From Planococcus wigleyi (GTDB lineage: Bacteria; Bacillota; Bacilli; Bacillales_A; Planococcaceae), in contig NZ_JACSPU010000004.1 in assembly GCF_014836985.1 (NCBI RefSeq), positions 62,001 to 126,000 of the forward strand: DNA of 64,000 bases, written 5' to 3'. Made by a program: the position numbers and the translations under genes. This document shows, piece by piece, positions 33,510-40,409 of this stretch (position 1 is the stretch's first letter; every line of letters begins with the position of its first letter). The notes beneath the pieces are model-generated. The model saw nothing but the letters and a program-made list of their open reading frames with translations. It was not told the DNA's origin and did not search any database.

Positions 33510-34334
33510 TTACGTACTGAAGAGCGAACCATTCAAGGCATCCACATATCTTTTCGCTGATTTTTGAACAGCTTCTCCTGCATCTTCCCGTATAACTCGA
33601 TGAAAAGCATCATATAGCCGATAAAACTTGAGTTCATTTAGCTGAGCAGCCATTCCTTCAACGGTAAAGGCAGGCAATGGAATGAAGTTGGGATAGCTAT
33701 ACATGAAACTTACCCAGTGCCGGTCTGCTACAACGCGTACAATGTCCCCTGTCAGTAAAACACCCTTTTGGCTAAATCCTTCTTTCCATTCCAAGACAGT
33801 TGCCCCTTTGAAATGACCACCTATACGATGGAGAAACAATCCGGCGGCTAATTCGAGTGAATCTCCTGACCAAAAGATGATTTTTTCACTTGTTCGGGTC
33901 ACCCATTCCTGATCGTCTTCGTGTATATAGATTGATGCATCGAAGGCTTCAGCCCATTCCACTTGAGTTGAATAATAATGGGGGTGTGATAGCGCAATGG
34001 CATCAATTCCACCTTTTTCCGTTATCATGTTGATTGTCTCGGAATCGATGTACGTTATGCAATCCCATAATAAATTGAAATTTTTACCTTGAACTAAATA
34101 AGCTGTTTGGCCAATACCAAAACTAGGTGAGGTGGAGATACTAAAGAGGCCTTCTTCTTCTAAAGAAAGCACATTTTTATAATTTCCGGAGTAAATCATT
34201 TCTTCCAAAGTTATCCAAGACTGACCCTTTGGATTAACATATTGCCTTTCTTCGGTACAGATTGAGCAGTTGTTTGGCACTTCTGCTGAGCTTGCAGTTT
34301 GGACACCACAGGTAGTGCAAATGTAATTTTTCAT
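33510..34334 (-). CDS. MBL-fold protein with N-terminal zinc ribbon
   Basis: About 274 residues. The N-terminus has two CxxC knuckles (CTTC and CSIC), a rubredoxin-like zinc ribbon. The MBL core follows, but the first metal motif reads SHPHYYST instead of HxHxDH, so only part of the usual site remains; GGHFKGATVLEW and LLTGDIV, the later metal-binding elements, are kept. I recall a family with the same HPHYY variant, so this is likely a family trait rather than damage. Substrate unknown. ATG 34334 is preferred over 34343 because the G-rich site is better spaced. Member of the four-gene run. Confidence 0.82.
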   Translation of the reverse strand: MKNYICTTCGVQTASSAEVPNNCSICTEERQYVNPKGQSWITLEEMIYSGNYKNVLSLEEEGLFSISTSPSFGIGQTAYLVQGKNFNLLWDCITYIDSETINMITEKGGIDAIALSHPHYYSTQVEWAEAFDASIYIHEDDQEWVTRTSEKIIFWSGDSLELAAGLFLHRIGGHFKGATVLEWKEGFSQKGVLLTGDIVRVVADRHWVSFMYSYPNFIPLPAFTVEGMAAQLNELKFYRLYDAFHRVIREDAGEAVQKSAKRYVDALNGSLFST

Positions 34335-34391
34335 ATTCCCCATCCTTCTAACTTAGGTATGTTATGTACTTGTAGTGAAGCATCTACAGTC

Positions 34392-34844
34392 TTAAGTGGT
34401 AGTCCACTCTGTCAACGACATCATTTCGAATCGCTCTTTGGCATCTATTTTCAATGGCGTGATCAATTCAAGTGAGTTGCCGTCTGGGTCGTGGAAGTAA
34501 ATGGCGCCATGGGCATGCGGAAAATTTGGCAATACCAACGGCTGATGTTCAGGAGAAAATCCGAACGCTGTTCTGATGGGTATTCCTTTTTCTTCAAGCC
34601 ATTCTTTGACCTTGTGTATCTCCTCACTCTCCACTTGGAAAGCGACATGCCTGAGCGATGGATGGTAAGGTGTCTCCACTTTATCCGTTTCCCATAAGCC
34701 CAACCAACTGCGTCCCTTTTCAATCCAGAAAAAGACTAAGGTCTCGTTTTGAAAAGCTATTTCTAGCCCCAAGCTTTTGTAGAACTCGATGGATACTAAA
34801 AGATTCTTTACCGGCAGATGCGCTTCATACAGCCCTTTGATCAT
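34392..34844 (-). CDS. VOC-family protein (glyoxalase/fosfomycin-resistance-like)
   Basis: A 150-residue vicinal oxygen chelate enzyme. EAHLPVKNLLVSIEFYKSLGLE opens the first module, with a histidine ligand at residue 9. HVAFQVESEEIHKVKEWLEEKGIP and IYFHDPDGNSLELITPL, with the metal-binding glutamate, form the second. The HDPDGN.LE signature is complete, so catalytic activity (glutathione- or thiol-transferase, dioxygenase or glyoxalase type) is plausible. GGAGAGGGGGG precedes the ATG. It is the first gene of the minus-strand VOC-MBL-GNAT-S66 run; gaps to the next genes are 57, 55 and 20 bases. Confidence 0.85.
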   Translation of the reverse strand: MIKGLYEAHLPVKNLLVSIEFYKSLGLEIAFQNETLVFFWIEKGRSWLGLWETDKVETPYHPSLRHVAFQVESEEIHKVKEWLEEKGIPIRTAFGFSPEHQPLVLPNFPHAHGAIYFHDPDGNSLELITPLKIDAKERFEMMSLTEWTTT

Positions 34845-35042
34845 TGCTCTTCCCCCCTCTCCATTCGGAAATCTTAAAGCAGTTTATGATTGAGTGTCCC
34901 TTGTGTTGTATACTACCAATATCATACAATTCTGAAGAATTATGTACCTCGTCCAAAAGGATGAATATTTCGTATTGGGAGAGTTATTTGCAGGAATACT
35001 AAATAAAGATTTTTCTAAGGTAGTCTTGCTTGCAAAGAACAG

Positions 35043-35087
35043 AAAAAAGGAGAGCTGATGCCATTCAAAGCGCATTTACTCTCCTTT
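35043..35087 (-). terminator. Terminator of the XRE/membrane operon
   Basis: On the minus strand aaaggagag...ctctcctttttt: 9-bp stem, large loop, six Ts. It begins six bases after the stop of the membrane gene. Confidence 0.85.
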
Positions 35088-35092
35088 CATAT

Positions 35093-35395
35093 TCAAAGTT
35101 TGAAATTATAATAAAAAGTTGAACAGGTCCAACCAAATAAATGAATAAGTAATAGTATGCTCAATAGTGGCAAAGCAGCTAGCTGAACACCCAAAAGCAA
35201 TAATACGAACAATGCATACATGGAAATTAACGTTATTTTCCAGGCGCTTGAAAAAGATCTTGTCATAATACTTGCATACCTCTCATCAAGGCCCCTGTTT
35301 TCTGCTGCTTTCTTCCGTCCCCACCATAGTCCCAAAAGTCCTCCAGAAGCTCCTACCAATAGACCCGCAAATCCTAGGATTTGATCCCATTCCAT
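35093..35395 (-). CDS. Membrane protein partner of XRE regulator, 100 aa
   Basis: Three hydrophobic segments (about 6-25, 52-71 and 74-93) with a basic loop, GRKKAAENRGLDERY, between the first two. It follows the XRE gene after two bases, with AAGGAGAGTG inside the end of that gene, so translation is coupled. Such XRE + small membrane protein pairs (DUF2178/DUF3796-like neighbours of YozG-type regulators) are frequent in Bacilli; the membrane protein is often a signal receiver or a toxin-like partner. Exact family not assigned. Confidence 0.75.
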   Translation of the reverse strand: MEWDQILGFAGLLVGASGGLLGLWWGRKKAAENRGLDERYASIMTRSFSSAWKITLISMYALFVLLLLGVQLAALPLLSILLLIHLFGWTCSTFYYNFKL

Positions 35396-35397
35396 CT

Positions 35398-35601
35398 CTA
35401 TTCACTCTCCTTCTCAAAAATAAATACATCTTCAATACGAAGTTGAAATAACTTAGCTATTTTGTACGCAAGTTCCAAAGAAGGTTTATACCGGCCATTT
35501 TCGATCGAAATAATTGTTTGTCTTGAAACGCCCAGCTTTTCAGATAGCTGTTCTTGTGTAAAACCGAATGACGCTCTCAGTTCTTTAATGCGATGTTCCA
35601 T
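35398..35601 (-). CDS. XRE-family repressor, 67 aa
   Basis: A single-domain Cro/CI-type regulator: IKELRASFGFTQEQLSEKLGVSRQTIISIENGRYKPSLELAYKIAKLF is a complete five-helix HTH_3 fold, close to the YozG/YgzD group. There is no sensor domain, so the signal probably comes from the co-transcribed membrane protein. TAGGAGGGA lies upstream. Three copies of a 16-base palindrome cover its promoter, which strongly suggests autorepression. Confidence 0.9.
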   Translation of the reverse strand: MEHRIKELRASFGFTQEQLSEKLGVSRQTIISIENGRYKPSLELAYKIAKLFQLRIEDVFIFEKESE

Positions 35602-35615
35602 ATCTTCCCTCCTAA

Positions 35616-35675
35616 GTAAAGCTACCTTTACGTAAAGTATACTTTACTTCCTGCCTCGTGTAAAGCCCCCTTTAC
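35616..35675 (-). promoter_or_regulatory. Promoter with three GTAAAG-N4-CTTTAC operators
   Basis: The minus-strand promoter is TTTACA (35664-35659), 17 bases, TATACT (35641-35636). Operators are 35616-35631, 35632-35647 (fully palindromic, gtaaagtatactttac) and 35660-35675. The second contains the -10, the third the -35; the first lies just downstream. The first two abut directly. Confidence 0.88.
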
Positions 35676-35997
35676 ATAAACATAATATATCTTCAAATGA
35701 AATCAGTTAAATGGAAAAACCAAGAGAACTCATTTAGGATAATTAATAAGCAAACAATTCAAACTAATAAGTCCTAATTTATTTTATGAAGTGAATTTTA
35801 AAAGCCAAGGATGGTGGTTATCATAAAAGCGAATGATTTTAATAATGCGTTAGCAAAAACATCGCCTGTCAGCGGTAAACCTTATCAACCCGTCTTCAGG
35901 AACTTCAATCAACCCATATTCACTTTGGAGAAAACCCAAGCTATTTTTTATCCAACAGTCTCTGAATCCCCGGCATCACCAGAGGGAGGTGCTCTTT

Positions 35998-36615
35998 ATG
36001 AGTCTTAAATGGTTGGAATGGGCTAAGCGCATCCAGTCGCTTTCCCAATCAGGGCTGACTTTTTCGAAAGATGTCTTCGATTTAGAGCGATTTGAAGAAT
36101 TGAGGCAAATCAGCGTGGAGATCATGGAGGAACACACAGGCGTTGAAATGCAAAAAATCAAAGATCTGTTTGCTACTGAAAAAGGCTACCAGACGCCCAA
36201 AATGGACGTGCGGGGAGCTGTCTTCCACCAAGGGAAAATTCTCATGGTGAGGGAAAACATCGACAATAAGTGGTCTTTGCCCGGAGGTTTTTGTGACGTC
36301 GGCTTGTCGCCTGCTGAAAATATTGCCAAAGAAATCCAAGAGGAATCGGGCTTCATTGTGGTTCCGACAAAAATGCTGGCCCTATTGGATATGAACAAGC
36401 ATCCCCACCCCCCTCAGCCTTTTCACTATTACAAGCTCTTTATTCAATGTGAAATCGTGGGTGGCGAAGCGACGAATGGAGTAGAAACTAAGGGCGTGGA
36501 ATTCTTTCCTGAAGACGGTTTGCCTGAATTGTCAGTGAACCGAAATGTGGAATCACAGCTTCAACTGCTCTTCGAATTCGAACGAACCCCAACAAAGCCA
36601 ACTGTATTTGATTAA
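35998..36615 (+). CDS. NUDIX hydrolase with N-terminal helical domain (YjhB-like)
   Basis: A 205-residue protein. Residues 1-65 form the helical NUDIX N-terminal domain (KWLEWAKRIQSLSQSGL...FDLERFEELRQIS). The NUDIX fold follows, with box GGFCDVGLSPAENIAKEIQEESGF; the glutamate-rich half EIQEE is intact and the D-x-G-L variant is typical of the YjhB subgroup. Relatives act on ADP-ribose or similar nucleoside diphosphate compounds. GGGAGGTG fixes ATG 35998, with GTG 35989 lying in the ribosome site. It stands alone at the edge of the AT-rich region. Confidence 0.9.
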   Translation: MSLKWLEWAKRIQSLSQSGLTFSKDVFDLERFEELRQISVEIMEEHTGVEMQKIKDLFATEKGYQTPKMDVRGAVFHQGKILMVRENIDNKWSLPGGFCDVGLSPAENIAKEIQEESGFIVVPTKMLALLDMNKHPHPPQPFHYYKLFIQCEIVGGEATNGVETKGVEFFPEDGLPELSVNRNVESQLQLLFEFERTPTKPTVFD

Positions 36616-36725
36616 AGAAATAATGCATAATAAATAAACACTTACCCGTTAGACTCTCGAACATGACCGCCGAGTAAACTGTACAAGCTTCGAAAAAAAC
36701 CTAAAGAATAGTTCCAAGAATTAGC

Positions 36726-36765
36726 AAAGACTGAGATCCTTGATTAAACAAGAATTTCAGTCTTT
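36726..36765. terminator. Terminator-like hairpin between NUDIX and Lrp genes
   Basis: aaagactga/tcagtcttt outer stem with inner cttg/caag pairing. Either convergent gene could use it. Confidence 0.7.
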
Positions 36766-36827
36766 AATAAATGGATTATGAAAAGTTAGTCATTTTTTAT
36801 GCCAATATGCGGACAGTAAAAACGGAA

Positions 36828-37271
36828 CTATTTGTAATCAACTATTGAAATCCGTTGTTTGATCTCTTTAATGGACAGGTACAAAGTGTAATTCCCATAA
36901 TCGAGAATGGCATTCAAGAGCAGATTTAATTGTTCTTGAGAAGCCACTTTGATTTTTAAATGGTAGCAGCCTTCCCCCGATACCCGGTGCGCTTCAACCA
37001 CCTCTTGTCGTTCGTTGATAAAGTCGTTGAACTTCTCATGGTTGGTTGTTTTCATGTAAATGATCATGAATGCCGTATAAGAAAATCCCAGCTTCATTTC
37101 ATCAATTATCAGCGAATAAGCTTTGATGACTCCGTTGTCTTCCAGTTTTTTGATGCGGTTGCCTACTGCCTGTCCTGTCATATGGATTTTTTCGCCCAAG
37201 TCTTTCCATTGAATCCGTGAGTTCTCTGACAGTAAGCGAAGGATTTGAAAATCAATATTGTTGAGTTCCAT
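36828..37271 (-). CDS. Lrp/AsnC-family regulator
   Basis: A 147-residue feast/famine regulator. The N-terminal helix-turn-helix is DFQILRLLSENSRIQWKDLGEKIHMTGQAVGNRIKKLEDNGVI. The C-terminal RAM (effector) domain has SGEGCYHLKIKVASQEQLNLLLNAI. In this family amino acids are the usual ligands. It diverges from a cysteine hydrolase gene with 118 bases between, so that gene is the likely target. AAAGGAA precedes ATG 37271. The RAM domain begins SLIIDEMKLGFSYTAFMIIYM, normal for YwrC/AzlB-like members. Confidence 0.9.
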   Translation of the reverse strand: MELNNIDFQILRLLSENSRIQWKDLGEKIHMTGQAVGNRIKKLEDNGVIKAYSLIIDEMKLGFSYTAFMIIYMKTTNHEKFNDFINERQEVVEAHRVSGEGCYHLKIKVASQEQLNLLLNAILDYGNYTLYLSIKEIKQRISIVDYK

Positions 37272-37389
37272 AGTCGATTCCTTTCATGGTGAAATGATAT
37301 AAGGCAAAAGTAATTCATCAGCCTATCGATAATAATATAGATTCTGTATATGATGAACATGTAGGAAAAACGATGAACGGGGTGGAAAA

Positions 37390-37950
37390 ATGAGCACAGC
37401 ATTAATACTTGTCGATATTCAAAAAGACTATTTTCCAAATGGAAAGATGGAGTTGAGCAATCCTGAAAGCGCAGCTGCCAATGCGGCTAAAATTCTGGAA
37501 TGGTTCAGAGAAAACCAGAAAGAAAACATTATTCATGTTCAGCATATAGCAAGTTCCCCTGCAATGGGCTTCTTTCTTCCAGAGACAGAAGGCATTGACA
37601 TCCATGAAGCGGTTCAGCCGTTGGAACACGAAAGGGTTATTGTTAAACATTTCGCGAACAGCTTTCTGCAAACAGAATTGGAAAGCCAATTAAAAGAAAA
37701 AGGCATAACCAAAATCGTCGTAGCCGGAATGATGACACATATGTGCATCGACGCAACGGTCCGTGCGGCTGTCGATTTGGGCTATGAAACAACGTTGATT
37801 GAAGATGCTTGCGCAACAAAAGAGTTGGCATATCAAGATAAAGTCGTTTCAGCTAAAGAGGTTCATTATGCGTTTGTCGGTGCACTCCAAGGGATGTATG
37901 CGGAAGTTCTCTCGACTGAAGCATTTCTGCAACAGGCAGCCACAACTTGA
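37390..37950 (+). CDS. Isochorismatase-family cysteine hydrolase
   Basis: A 186-residue cysteine hydrolase. The catalytic triad is visible: Asp in LVDIQKDY, Lys in VIVKHFANSF, and the nucleophilic Cys in GMMTHMCIDATVRAA. The cis-peptide segment before the cysteine (GMMTH) is normal. Family substrates include isochorismate, nicotinamide and various amides; no pathway genes adjoin. GGGGTGG precedes the ATG. Expression is probably tied to the divergent Lrp-family regulator, since no other regulator is near. Confidence 0.9.
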   Translation: MSTALILVDIQKDYFPNGKMELSNPESAAANAAKILEWFRENQKENIIHVQHIASSPAMGFFLPETEGIDIHEAVQPLEHERVIVKHFANSFLQTELESQLKEKGITKIVVAGMMTHMCIDATVRAAVDLGYETTLIEDACATKELAYQDKVVSAKEVHYAFVGALQGMYAEVLSTEAFLQQAATT

Positions 37951-37971
37951 TTAATCGGCTGCTTTCAATAT

Positions 37972-38008
37972 AGATGGAAACTCATTTTTCTACAAGTTTC
38001 CATCTTTT
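37972..38008 (+). terminator. Terminator after cysteine hydrolase gene
   Basis: agatggaaac/gtttccatct 10-bp stem with a 14-base loop and a short T run. Confidence 0.75.
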
Positions 38009-38041
38009 CATTCCTGAGCGGCCACATTTCACGATTCATGC

Positions 38042-38085
38042 AAAAAGAGAGAAGATGGGCTCCAATAGCCTCTTCTCTCTTTTTG
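38042..38085. terminator. Bidirectional terminator
   Basis: aaaaagagagaag pairs with cttctctcttttt around a 17-base loop. It closes the minus-strand zinc-limitation operon as well. Confidence 0.88.
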
Positions 38086-38138
38086 TTGTTAAACAGCGTC
38101 GATCATGTTCACTATTTTCTTCCTAAATCGAACCCGGT

Positions 38139-38492
38139 TTAGTTAAGAAATAAAAACACTCGTTTATTGTCATCCTTGTTAGAGGATTGACTAACAGCAT
38201 TGGAATAATCGATCCATTTCACTTTTTTGCATCGAATGCTTATTTTTTCATTCAGTTCTGTTTCAATGTCATTCATTGATTGAAGCAGTTGGTCATAAGA
38301 CAAATTGAAGCGTTTTGCTGCCAAATCGTAAGGGGAATGCTGCACCAAAAGCTGTCGGAATTCATCGGCTGTATTGGCCTTTTGAGCCAAACTGTCTTCT
38401 GAATCAATCACGAATTGATAGAGGCGCCTCTTTTTTTCTGAGAGTTTCGCTACCTCACTTCTCAATAAAAATTCCATTAACCGTTCGTTCAC
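38139..38492 (-). CDS. Unknown protein at end of zinc-limitation operon, 117 aa
   Basis: AAGGAGG places the start at GTG 38492. The protein is soluble and largely helical (LMEFLLRSEVAKLSEKKRRLYQFVI, YDLAAKRFNLSYDQLLQSMNDIETELNEKI). The segment AAKRFNLSYDQLLQSMNDIE looks like a sigma-region-4 or HTH-type helix pair, so DNA or protein binding is possible. It has one cysteine and no zinc motif. It lies 62 bases after the S14 gene with no terminator between, and so probably shares the Zur-controlled promoter. Family not recognised. Confidence 0.68.
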   Translation of the reverse strand: MNERLMEFLLRSEVAKLSEKKRRLYQFVIDSEDSLAQKANTADEFRQLLVQHSPYDLAAKRFNLSYDQLLQSMNDIETELNEKISIRCKKVKWIDYSNAVSQSSNKDDNKRVFLFLN

Positions 38493-38554
38493 TTCCCACA
38501 CCTCCTTGATCCGCTTCCCTATAGATTCAATCGCAACTCCAGGATTATCTAGGA

Positions 38555-38824
38555 TTACCAGCTGGATTTTTTCACTCCTGGAATTTGGCCTTTATGGGCA
38601 AGTTCCCGAAAAGCGATGCGGGACAAACCAAACTTCCGCATGTAGCCCCTGGGTCTCCCCGTTAAAGCACAGCGGTTGTTCAGACGGGTTGCTGCAGAGT
38701 CTTTCGGCAATTTGTTTAAACCTTCGTAATCCCCTTGTTCCTTCAATTGTTTTCGCAGTTCTGCATAGTGCATGACGAGTTTGCGTTGTTTATTATTTTT
38801 TGCGACTTTAGATTTTTTAGCCAT
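38555..38824 (-). CDS. rpsN: Ribosomal protein S14, zinc-independent paralogue
   Basis: An 89-residue S14 of the long, C-minus type: [24 protein letters not shown], then [41 protein letters not shown]. The two CxxC knuckles of the zinc form (S14 type Z) are absent. In Bacilli such paralogues (RpsN2/YhzA) replace the zinc form under zinc starvation and are repressed by Zur, matching its place behind zagA and L33 here. A good ribosome site precedes the ATG. Confidence 0.96.
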   Translation of the reverse strand: MAKKSKVAKNNKQRKLVMHYAELRKQLKEQGDYEGLNKLPKDSAATRLNNRCALTGRPRGYMRKFGLSRIAFRELAHKGQIPGVKKSSW

Positions 38825-38881
38825 TTGGTTTCCTCCTTCATCTTACCAAAAATACACATGATGTGTAGCCCGACAGCAAAC

Positions 38882-39031
38882 TTATTTGGTTTCCCGGTGC
38901 AACGTCACTTTCTTGAGGCGCGGGCTGTATTTCTTCATTTCAAGGCGTTCGGGGTTGGTGCGCTTGTTTTTAGTCGTTATGTAATTGCGGTCACCGGTTT
39001 CAGTGCAGGCTAATGTAATATTGACTCTCAT
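38882..39031 (-). CDS. rpmG: Ribosomal protein L33, zinc-independent type
   Basis: A 49-residue L33: [21 protein letters not shown] is followed by [20 protein letters not shown] and a basic tail. Only one cysteine is present, so the CxxC...CxxC zinc site of the C-plus form is missing. AGGAATG precedes the ATG, three bases after the zagA stop. This is the zinc-sparing paralogue expected to be induced with S14 when zinc is scarce. It is short and easily missed by length cut-offs. Confidence 0.95.
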   Translation of the reverse strand: MRVNITLACTETGDRNYITTKNKRTNPERLEMKKYSPRLKKVTLHRETK

Positions 39032-39034
39032 TTT

Positions 39035-40168
39035 TCATTCCTCCATTCCATGAACCTCCATTTTAAAAGCGGGCAACGGATCAAAAAAGCTCATCCAATC
39101 CTGTTTCATTTCTTCTTCCGTAAGCAGACAAGCCGTCAAGGAGTCCGTAATTGCCTGTTGGTCCATCCTGATGCCGATCAAGACCAATTCCGTCATCTTC
39201 ACTCCGTACTCTTCATCCCAAGACCCAGCTCTTTCAATGCTTAAGGAAGGACCTGACTGTGAAAGCAAAACAGCATCCTCGCTGCGTGTAGAAATCCATA
39301 AAAATCCTTTGGCGCGAATAGCTTCAATCGGCCATTCCCTGATCCAGTTCATCAATCGTTCTGGATGGAATGGTTGTTGGCTTCTGAAGACAAACGATGC
39401 AATTCCGTATTCCTCCGTCTCTGGGACATGTTCTTCATTCAATTCCTTAATCCACCCTGCCCCTTGGCTGGCCGATTCAAAATTAAACAACTTGGTATTC
39501 AGCACTTCGGCCAATTCGATTTCCGCATGTACGGTTTGCACAATTTTTGCTGCGGGATTGAGGGTTTTCAGGACTGCGTTCAGTTCTTCTGCTTTCTGTT
39601 CCGGAACCAAGTCAGTCTTATTTAAAATCAGCACATTGGCGAATTCGATTTGGTCAATCAGCAGATCAGCAATTTCCCGTTCATCGTCTTCTGTCGCGGC
39701 TTCTTTTCGGTCAAGCAGAGTTTCCCCTGAAGCGAAGTCCTGCCAGAACCTGTTTGCATCGACTACGGTGACCAACGTGTCCAACCTGCAAATCTCCGAC
39801 AAATCGATGCCAATGGTCTCGTCCGCATACGTAAAGGTTTGGGCAACCGGCACCGGTTCACTGATTCCAGAAGATTCGATGACAATGCACTCAATGTCTC
39901 CCAGTTTCACCAGTTTCTCGACTTCCATGATCAGATCTTCCCGAAGCGTGCAGCAAATACAGCCATTCTGCATTTCCACTAATTTTTCATCTGTACGGGA
40001 AAACCCTCCCTGTTTCACTAATGAAGCATCAATATTTACTTCGCTCATATCATTCACGATCACAGCCACCTTCAACCCATCACGATTGTGCAGGATATGA
40101 TTCAGCAAGGTAGTTTTTCCTGAGCCTAAAAAACCACTCAATACAGTTATCGGTATTTTGTTCTCCAT
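39035..40168 (-). CDS. zagA: CobW/COG0523 GTPase, ZagA-type metallochaperone
   Basis: A 377-residue G3E GTPase. The N-terminal P-loop GFLGSGKTT (12-20), the metal motif GCICC (Cys70, 72, 73), [10 protein letters not shown] and NKTDL define the COG0523 family. The C-terminal CobW_C domain has [14 protein letters not shown] and GFLWIS. In B. subtilis the homologue (YciC/ZagA) delivers zinc to the folate enzyme FolE under starvation and is repressed by Zur. The Zur box and the two zinc-free ribosomal proteins behind it support the same role here. Confidence 0.95.
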   Translation of the reverse strand: MENKIPITVLSGFLGSGKTTLLNHILHNRDGLKVAVIVNDMSEVNIDASLVKQGGFSRTDEKLVEMQNGCICCTLREDLIMEVEKLVKLGDIECIVIESSGISEPVPVAQTFTYADETIGIDLSEICRLDTLVTVVDANRFWQDFASGETLLDRKEAATEDDEREIADLLIDQIEFANVLILNKTDLVPEQKAEELNAVLKTLNPAAKIVQTVHAEIELAEVLNTKLFNFESASQGAGWIKELNEEHVPETEEYGIASFVFRSQQPFHPERLMNWIREWPIEAIRAKGFLWISTRSEDAVLLSQSGPSLSIERAGSWDEEYGVKMTELVLIGIRMDQQAITDSLTACLLTEEEMKQDWMSFFDPLPAFKMEVHGMEE

Positions 40169-40211
40169 TTATCCATCCCTTTCATCATGAAATGCTAAAA
40201 GTTCAACCTTT

Positions 40212-40232
40212 AAATAGTAATGGTTACGATTT
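40212..40232. promoter_or_regulatory. Zur box of the zagA operon
   Basis: The 21-base sequence (aaatagtaat-g-gttacgattt) matches 19 of 21 positions of the Bacillus Zur consensus (AAATCGTAAT-N-ATTACGATTT). It lies immediately downstream of the -10, over the expected transcription start, an ideal position for repression. Confidence 0.92.
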
Positions 40233-40234
40233 AA

Positions 40235-40263
40235 ATCATATCTCTTTGATATAAATAATTCAA
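40235..40263 (-). promoter_or_regulatory. SigmaA promoter of the zagA operon
   Basis: On the minus strand TTGAAT (40263-40258), 17 bases, TATGAT (40240-40235). Confidence 0.85.
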
Positions 40264-40271
40264 GTACTTTT

Positions 40272-40325
40272 TCAAAAAAAGAAAAAAGAGGAAAAGCTAC
40301 GGTGCTGTCCGCTGCTTTTCCTCTT
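40272..40325 (-). terminator. Terminator of the diguanylate cyclase gene
   Basis: On the minus strand aagaggaaaagc/gcttttcctctt, a 12-bp stem, is followed by a long T-rich run. Confidence 0.9.
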
Positions 40326-40409
40326 GAAATTATAAGCAAGGCAATTCGAGATTGCCGGTACTCATTCCTGTTGATCAGTATGCTTATATGGCAGGTTCAG
40401 CCGAATCGT

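Noticed and set aside
35811..36008. 65-residue plus-strand frame just before the NUDIX gene
   Set aside because: It overlaps the NUDIX start and ribosome site, has no ribosome site of its own and a composition unlike neighbouring proteins.
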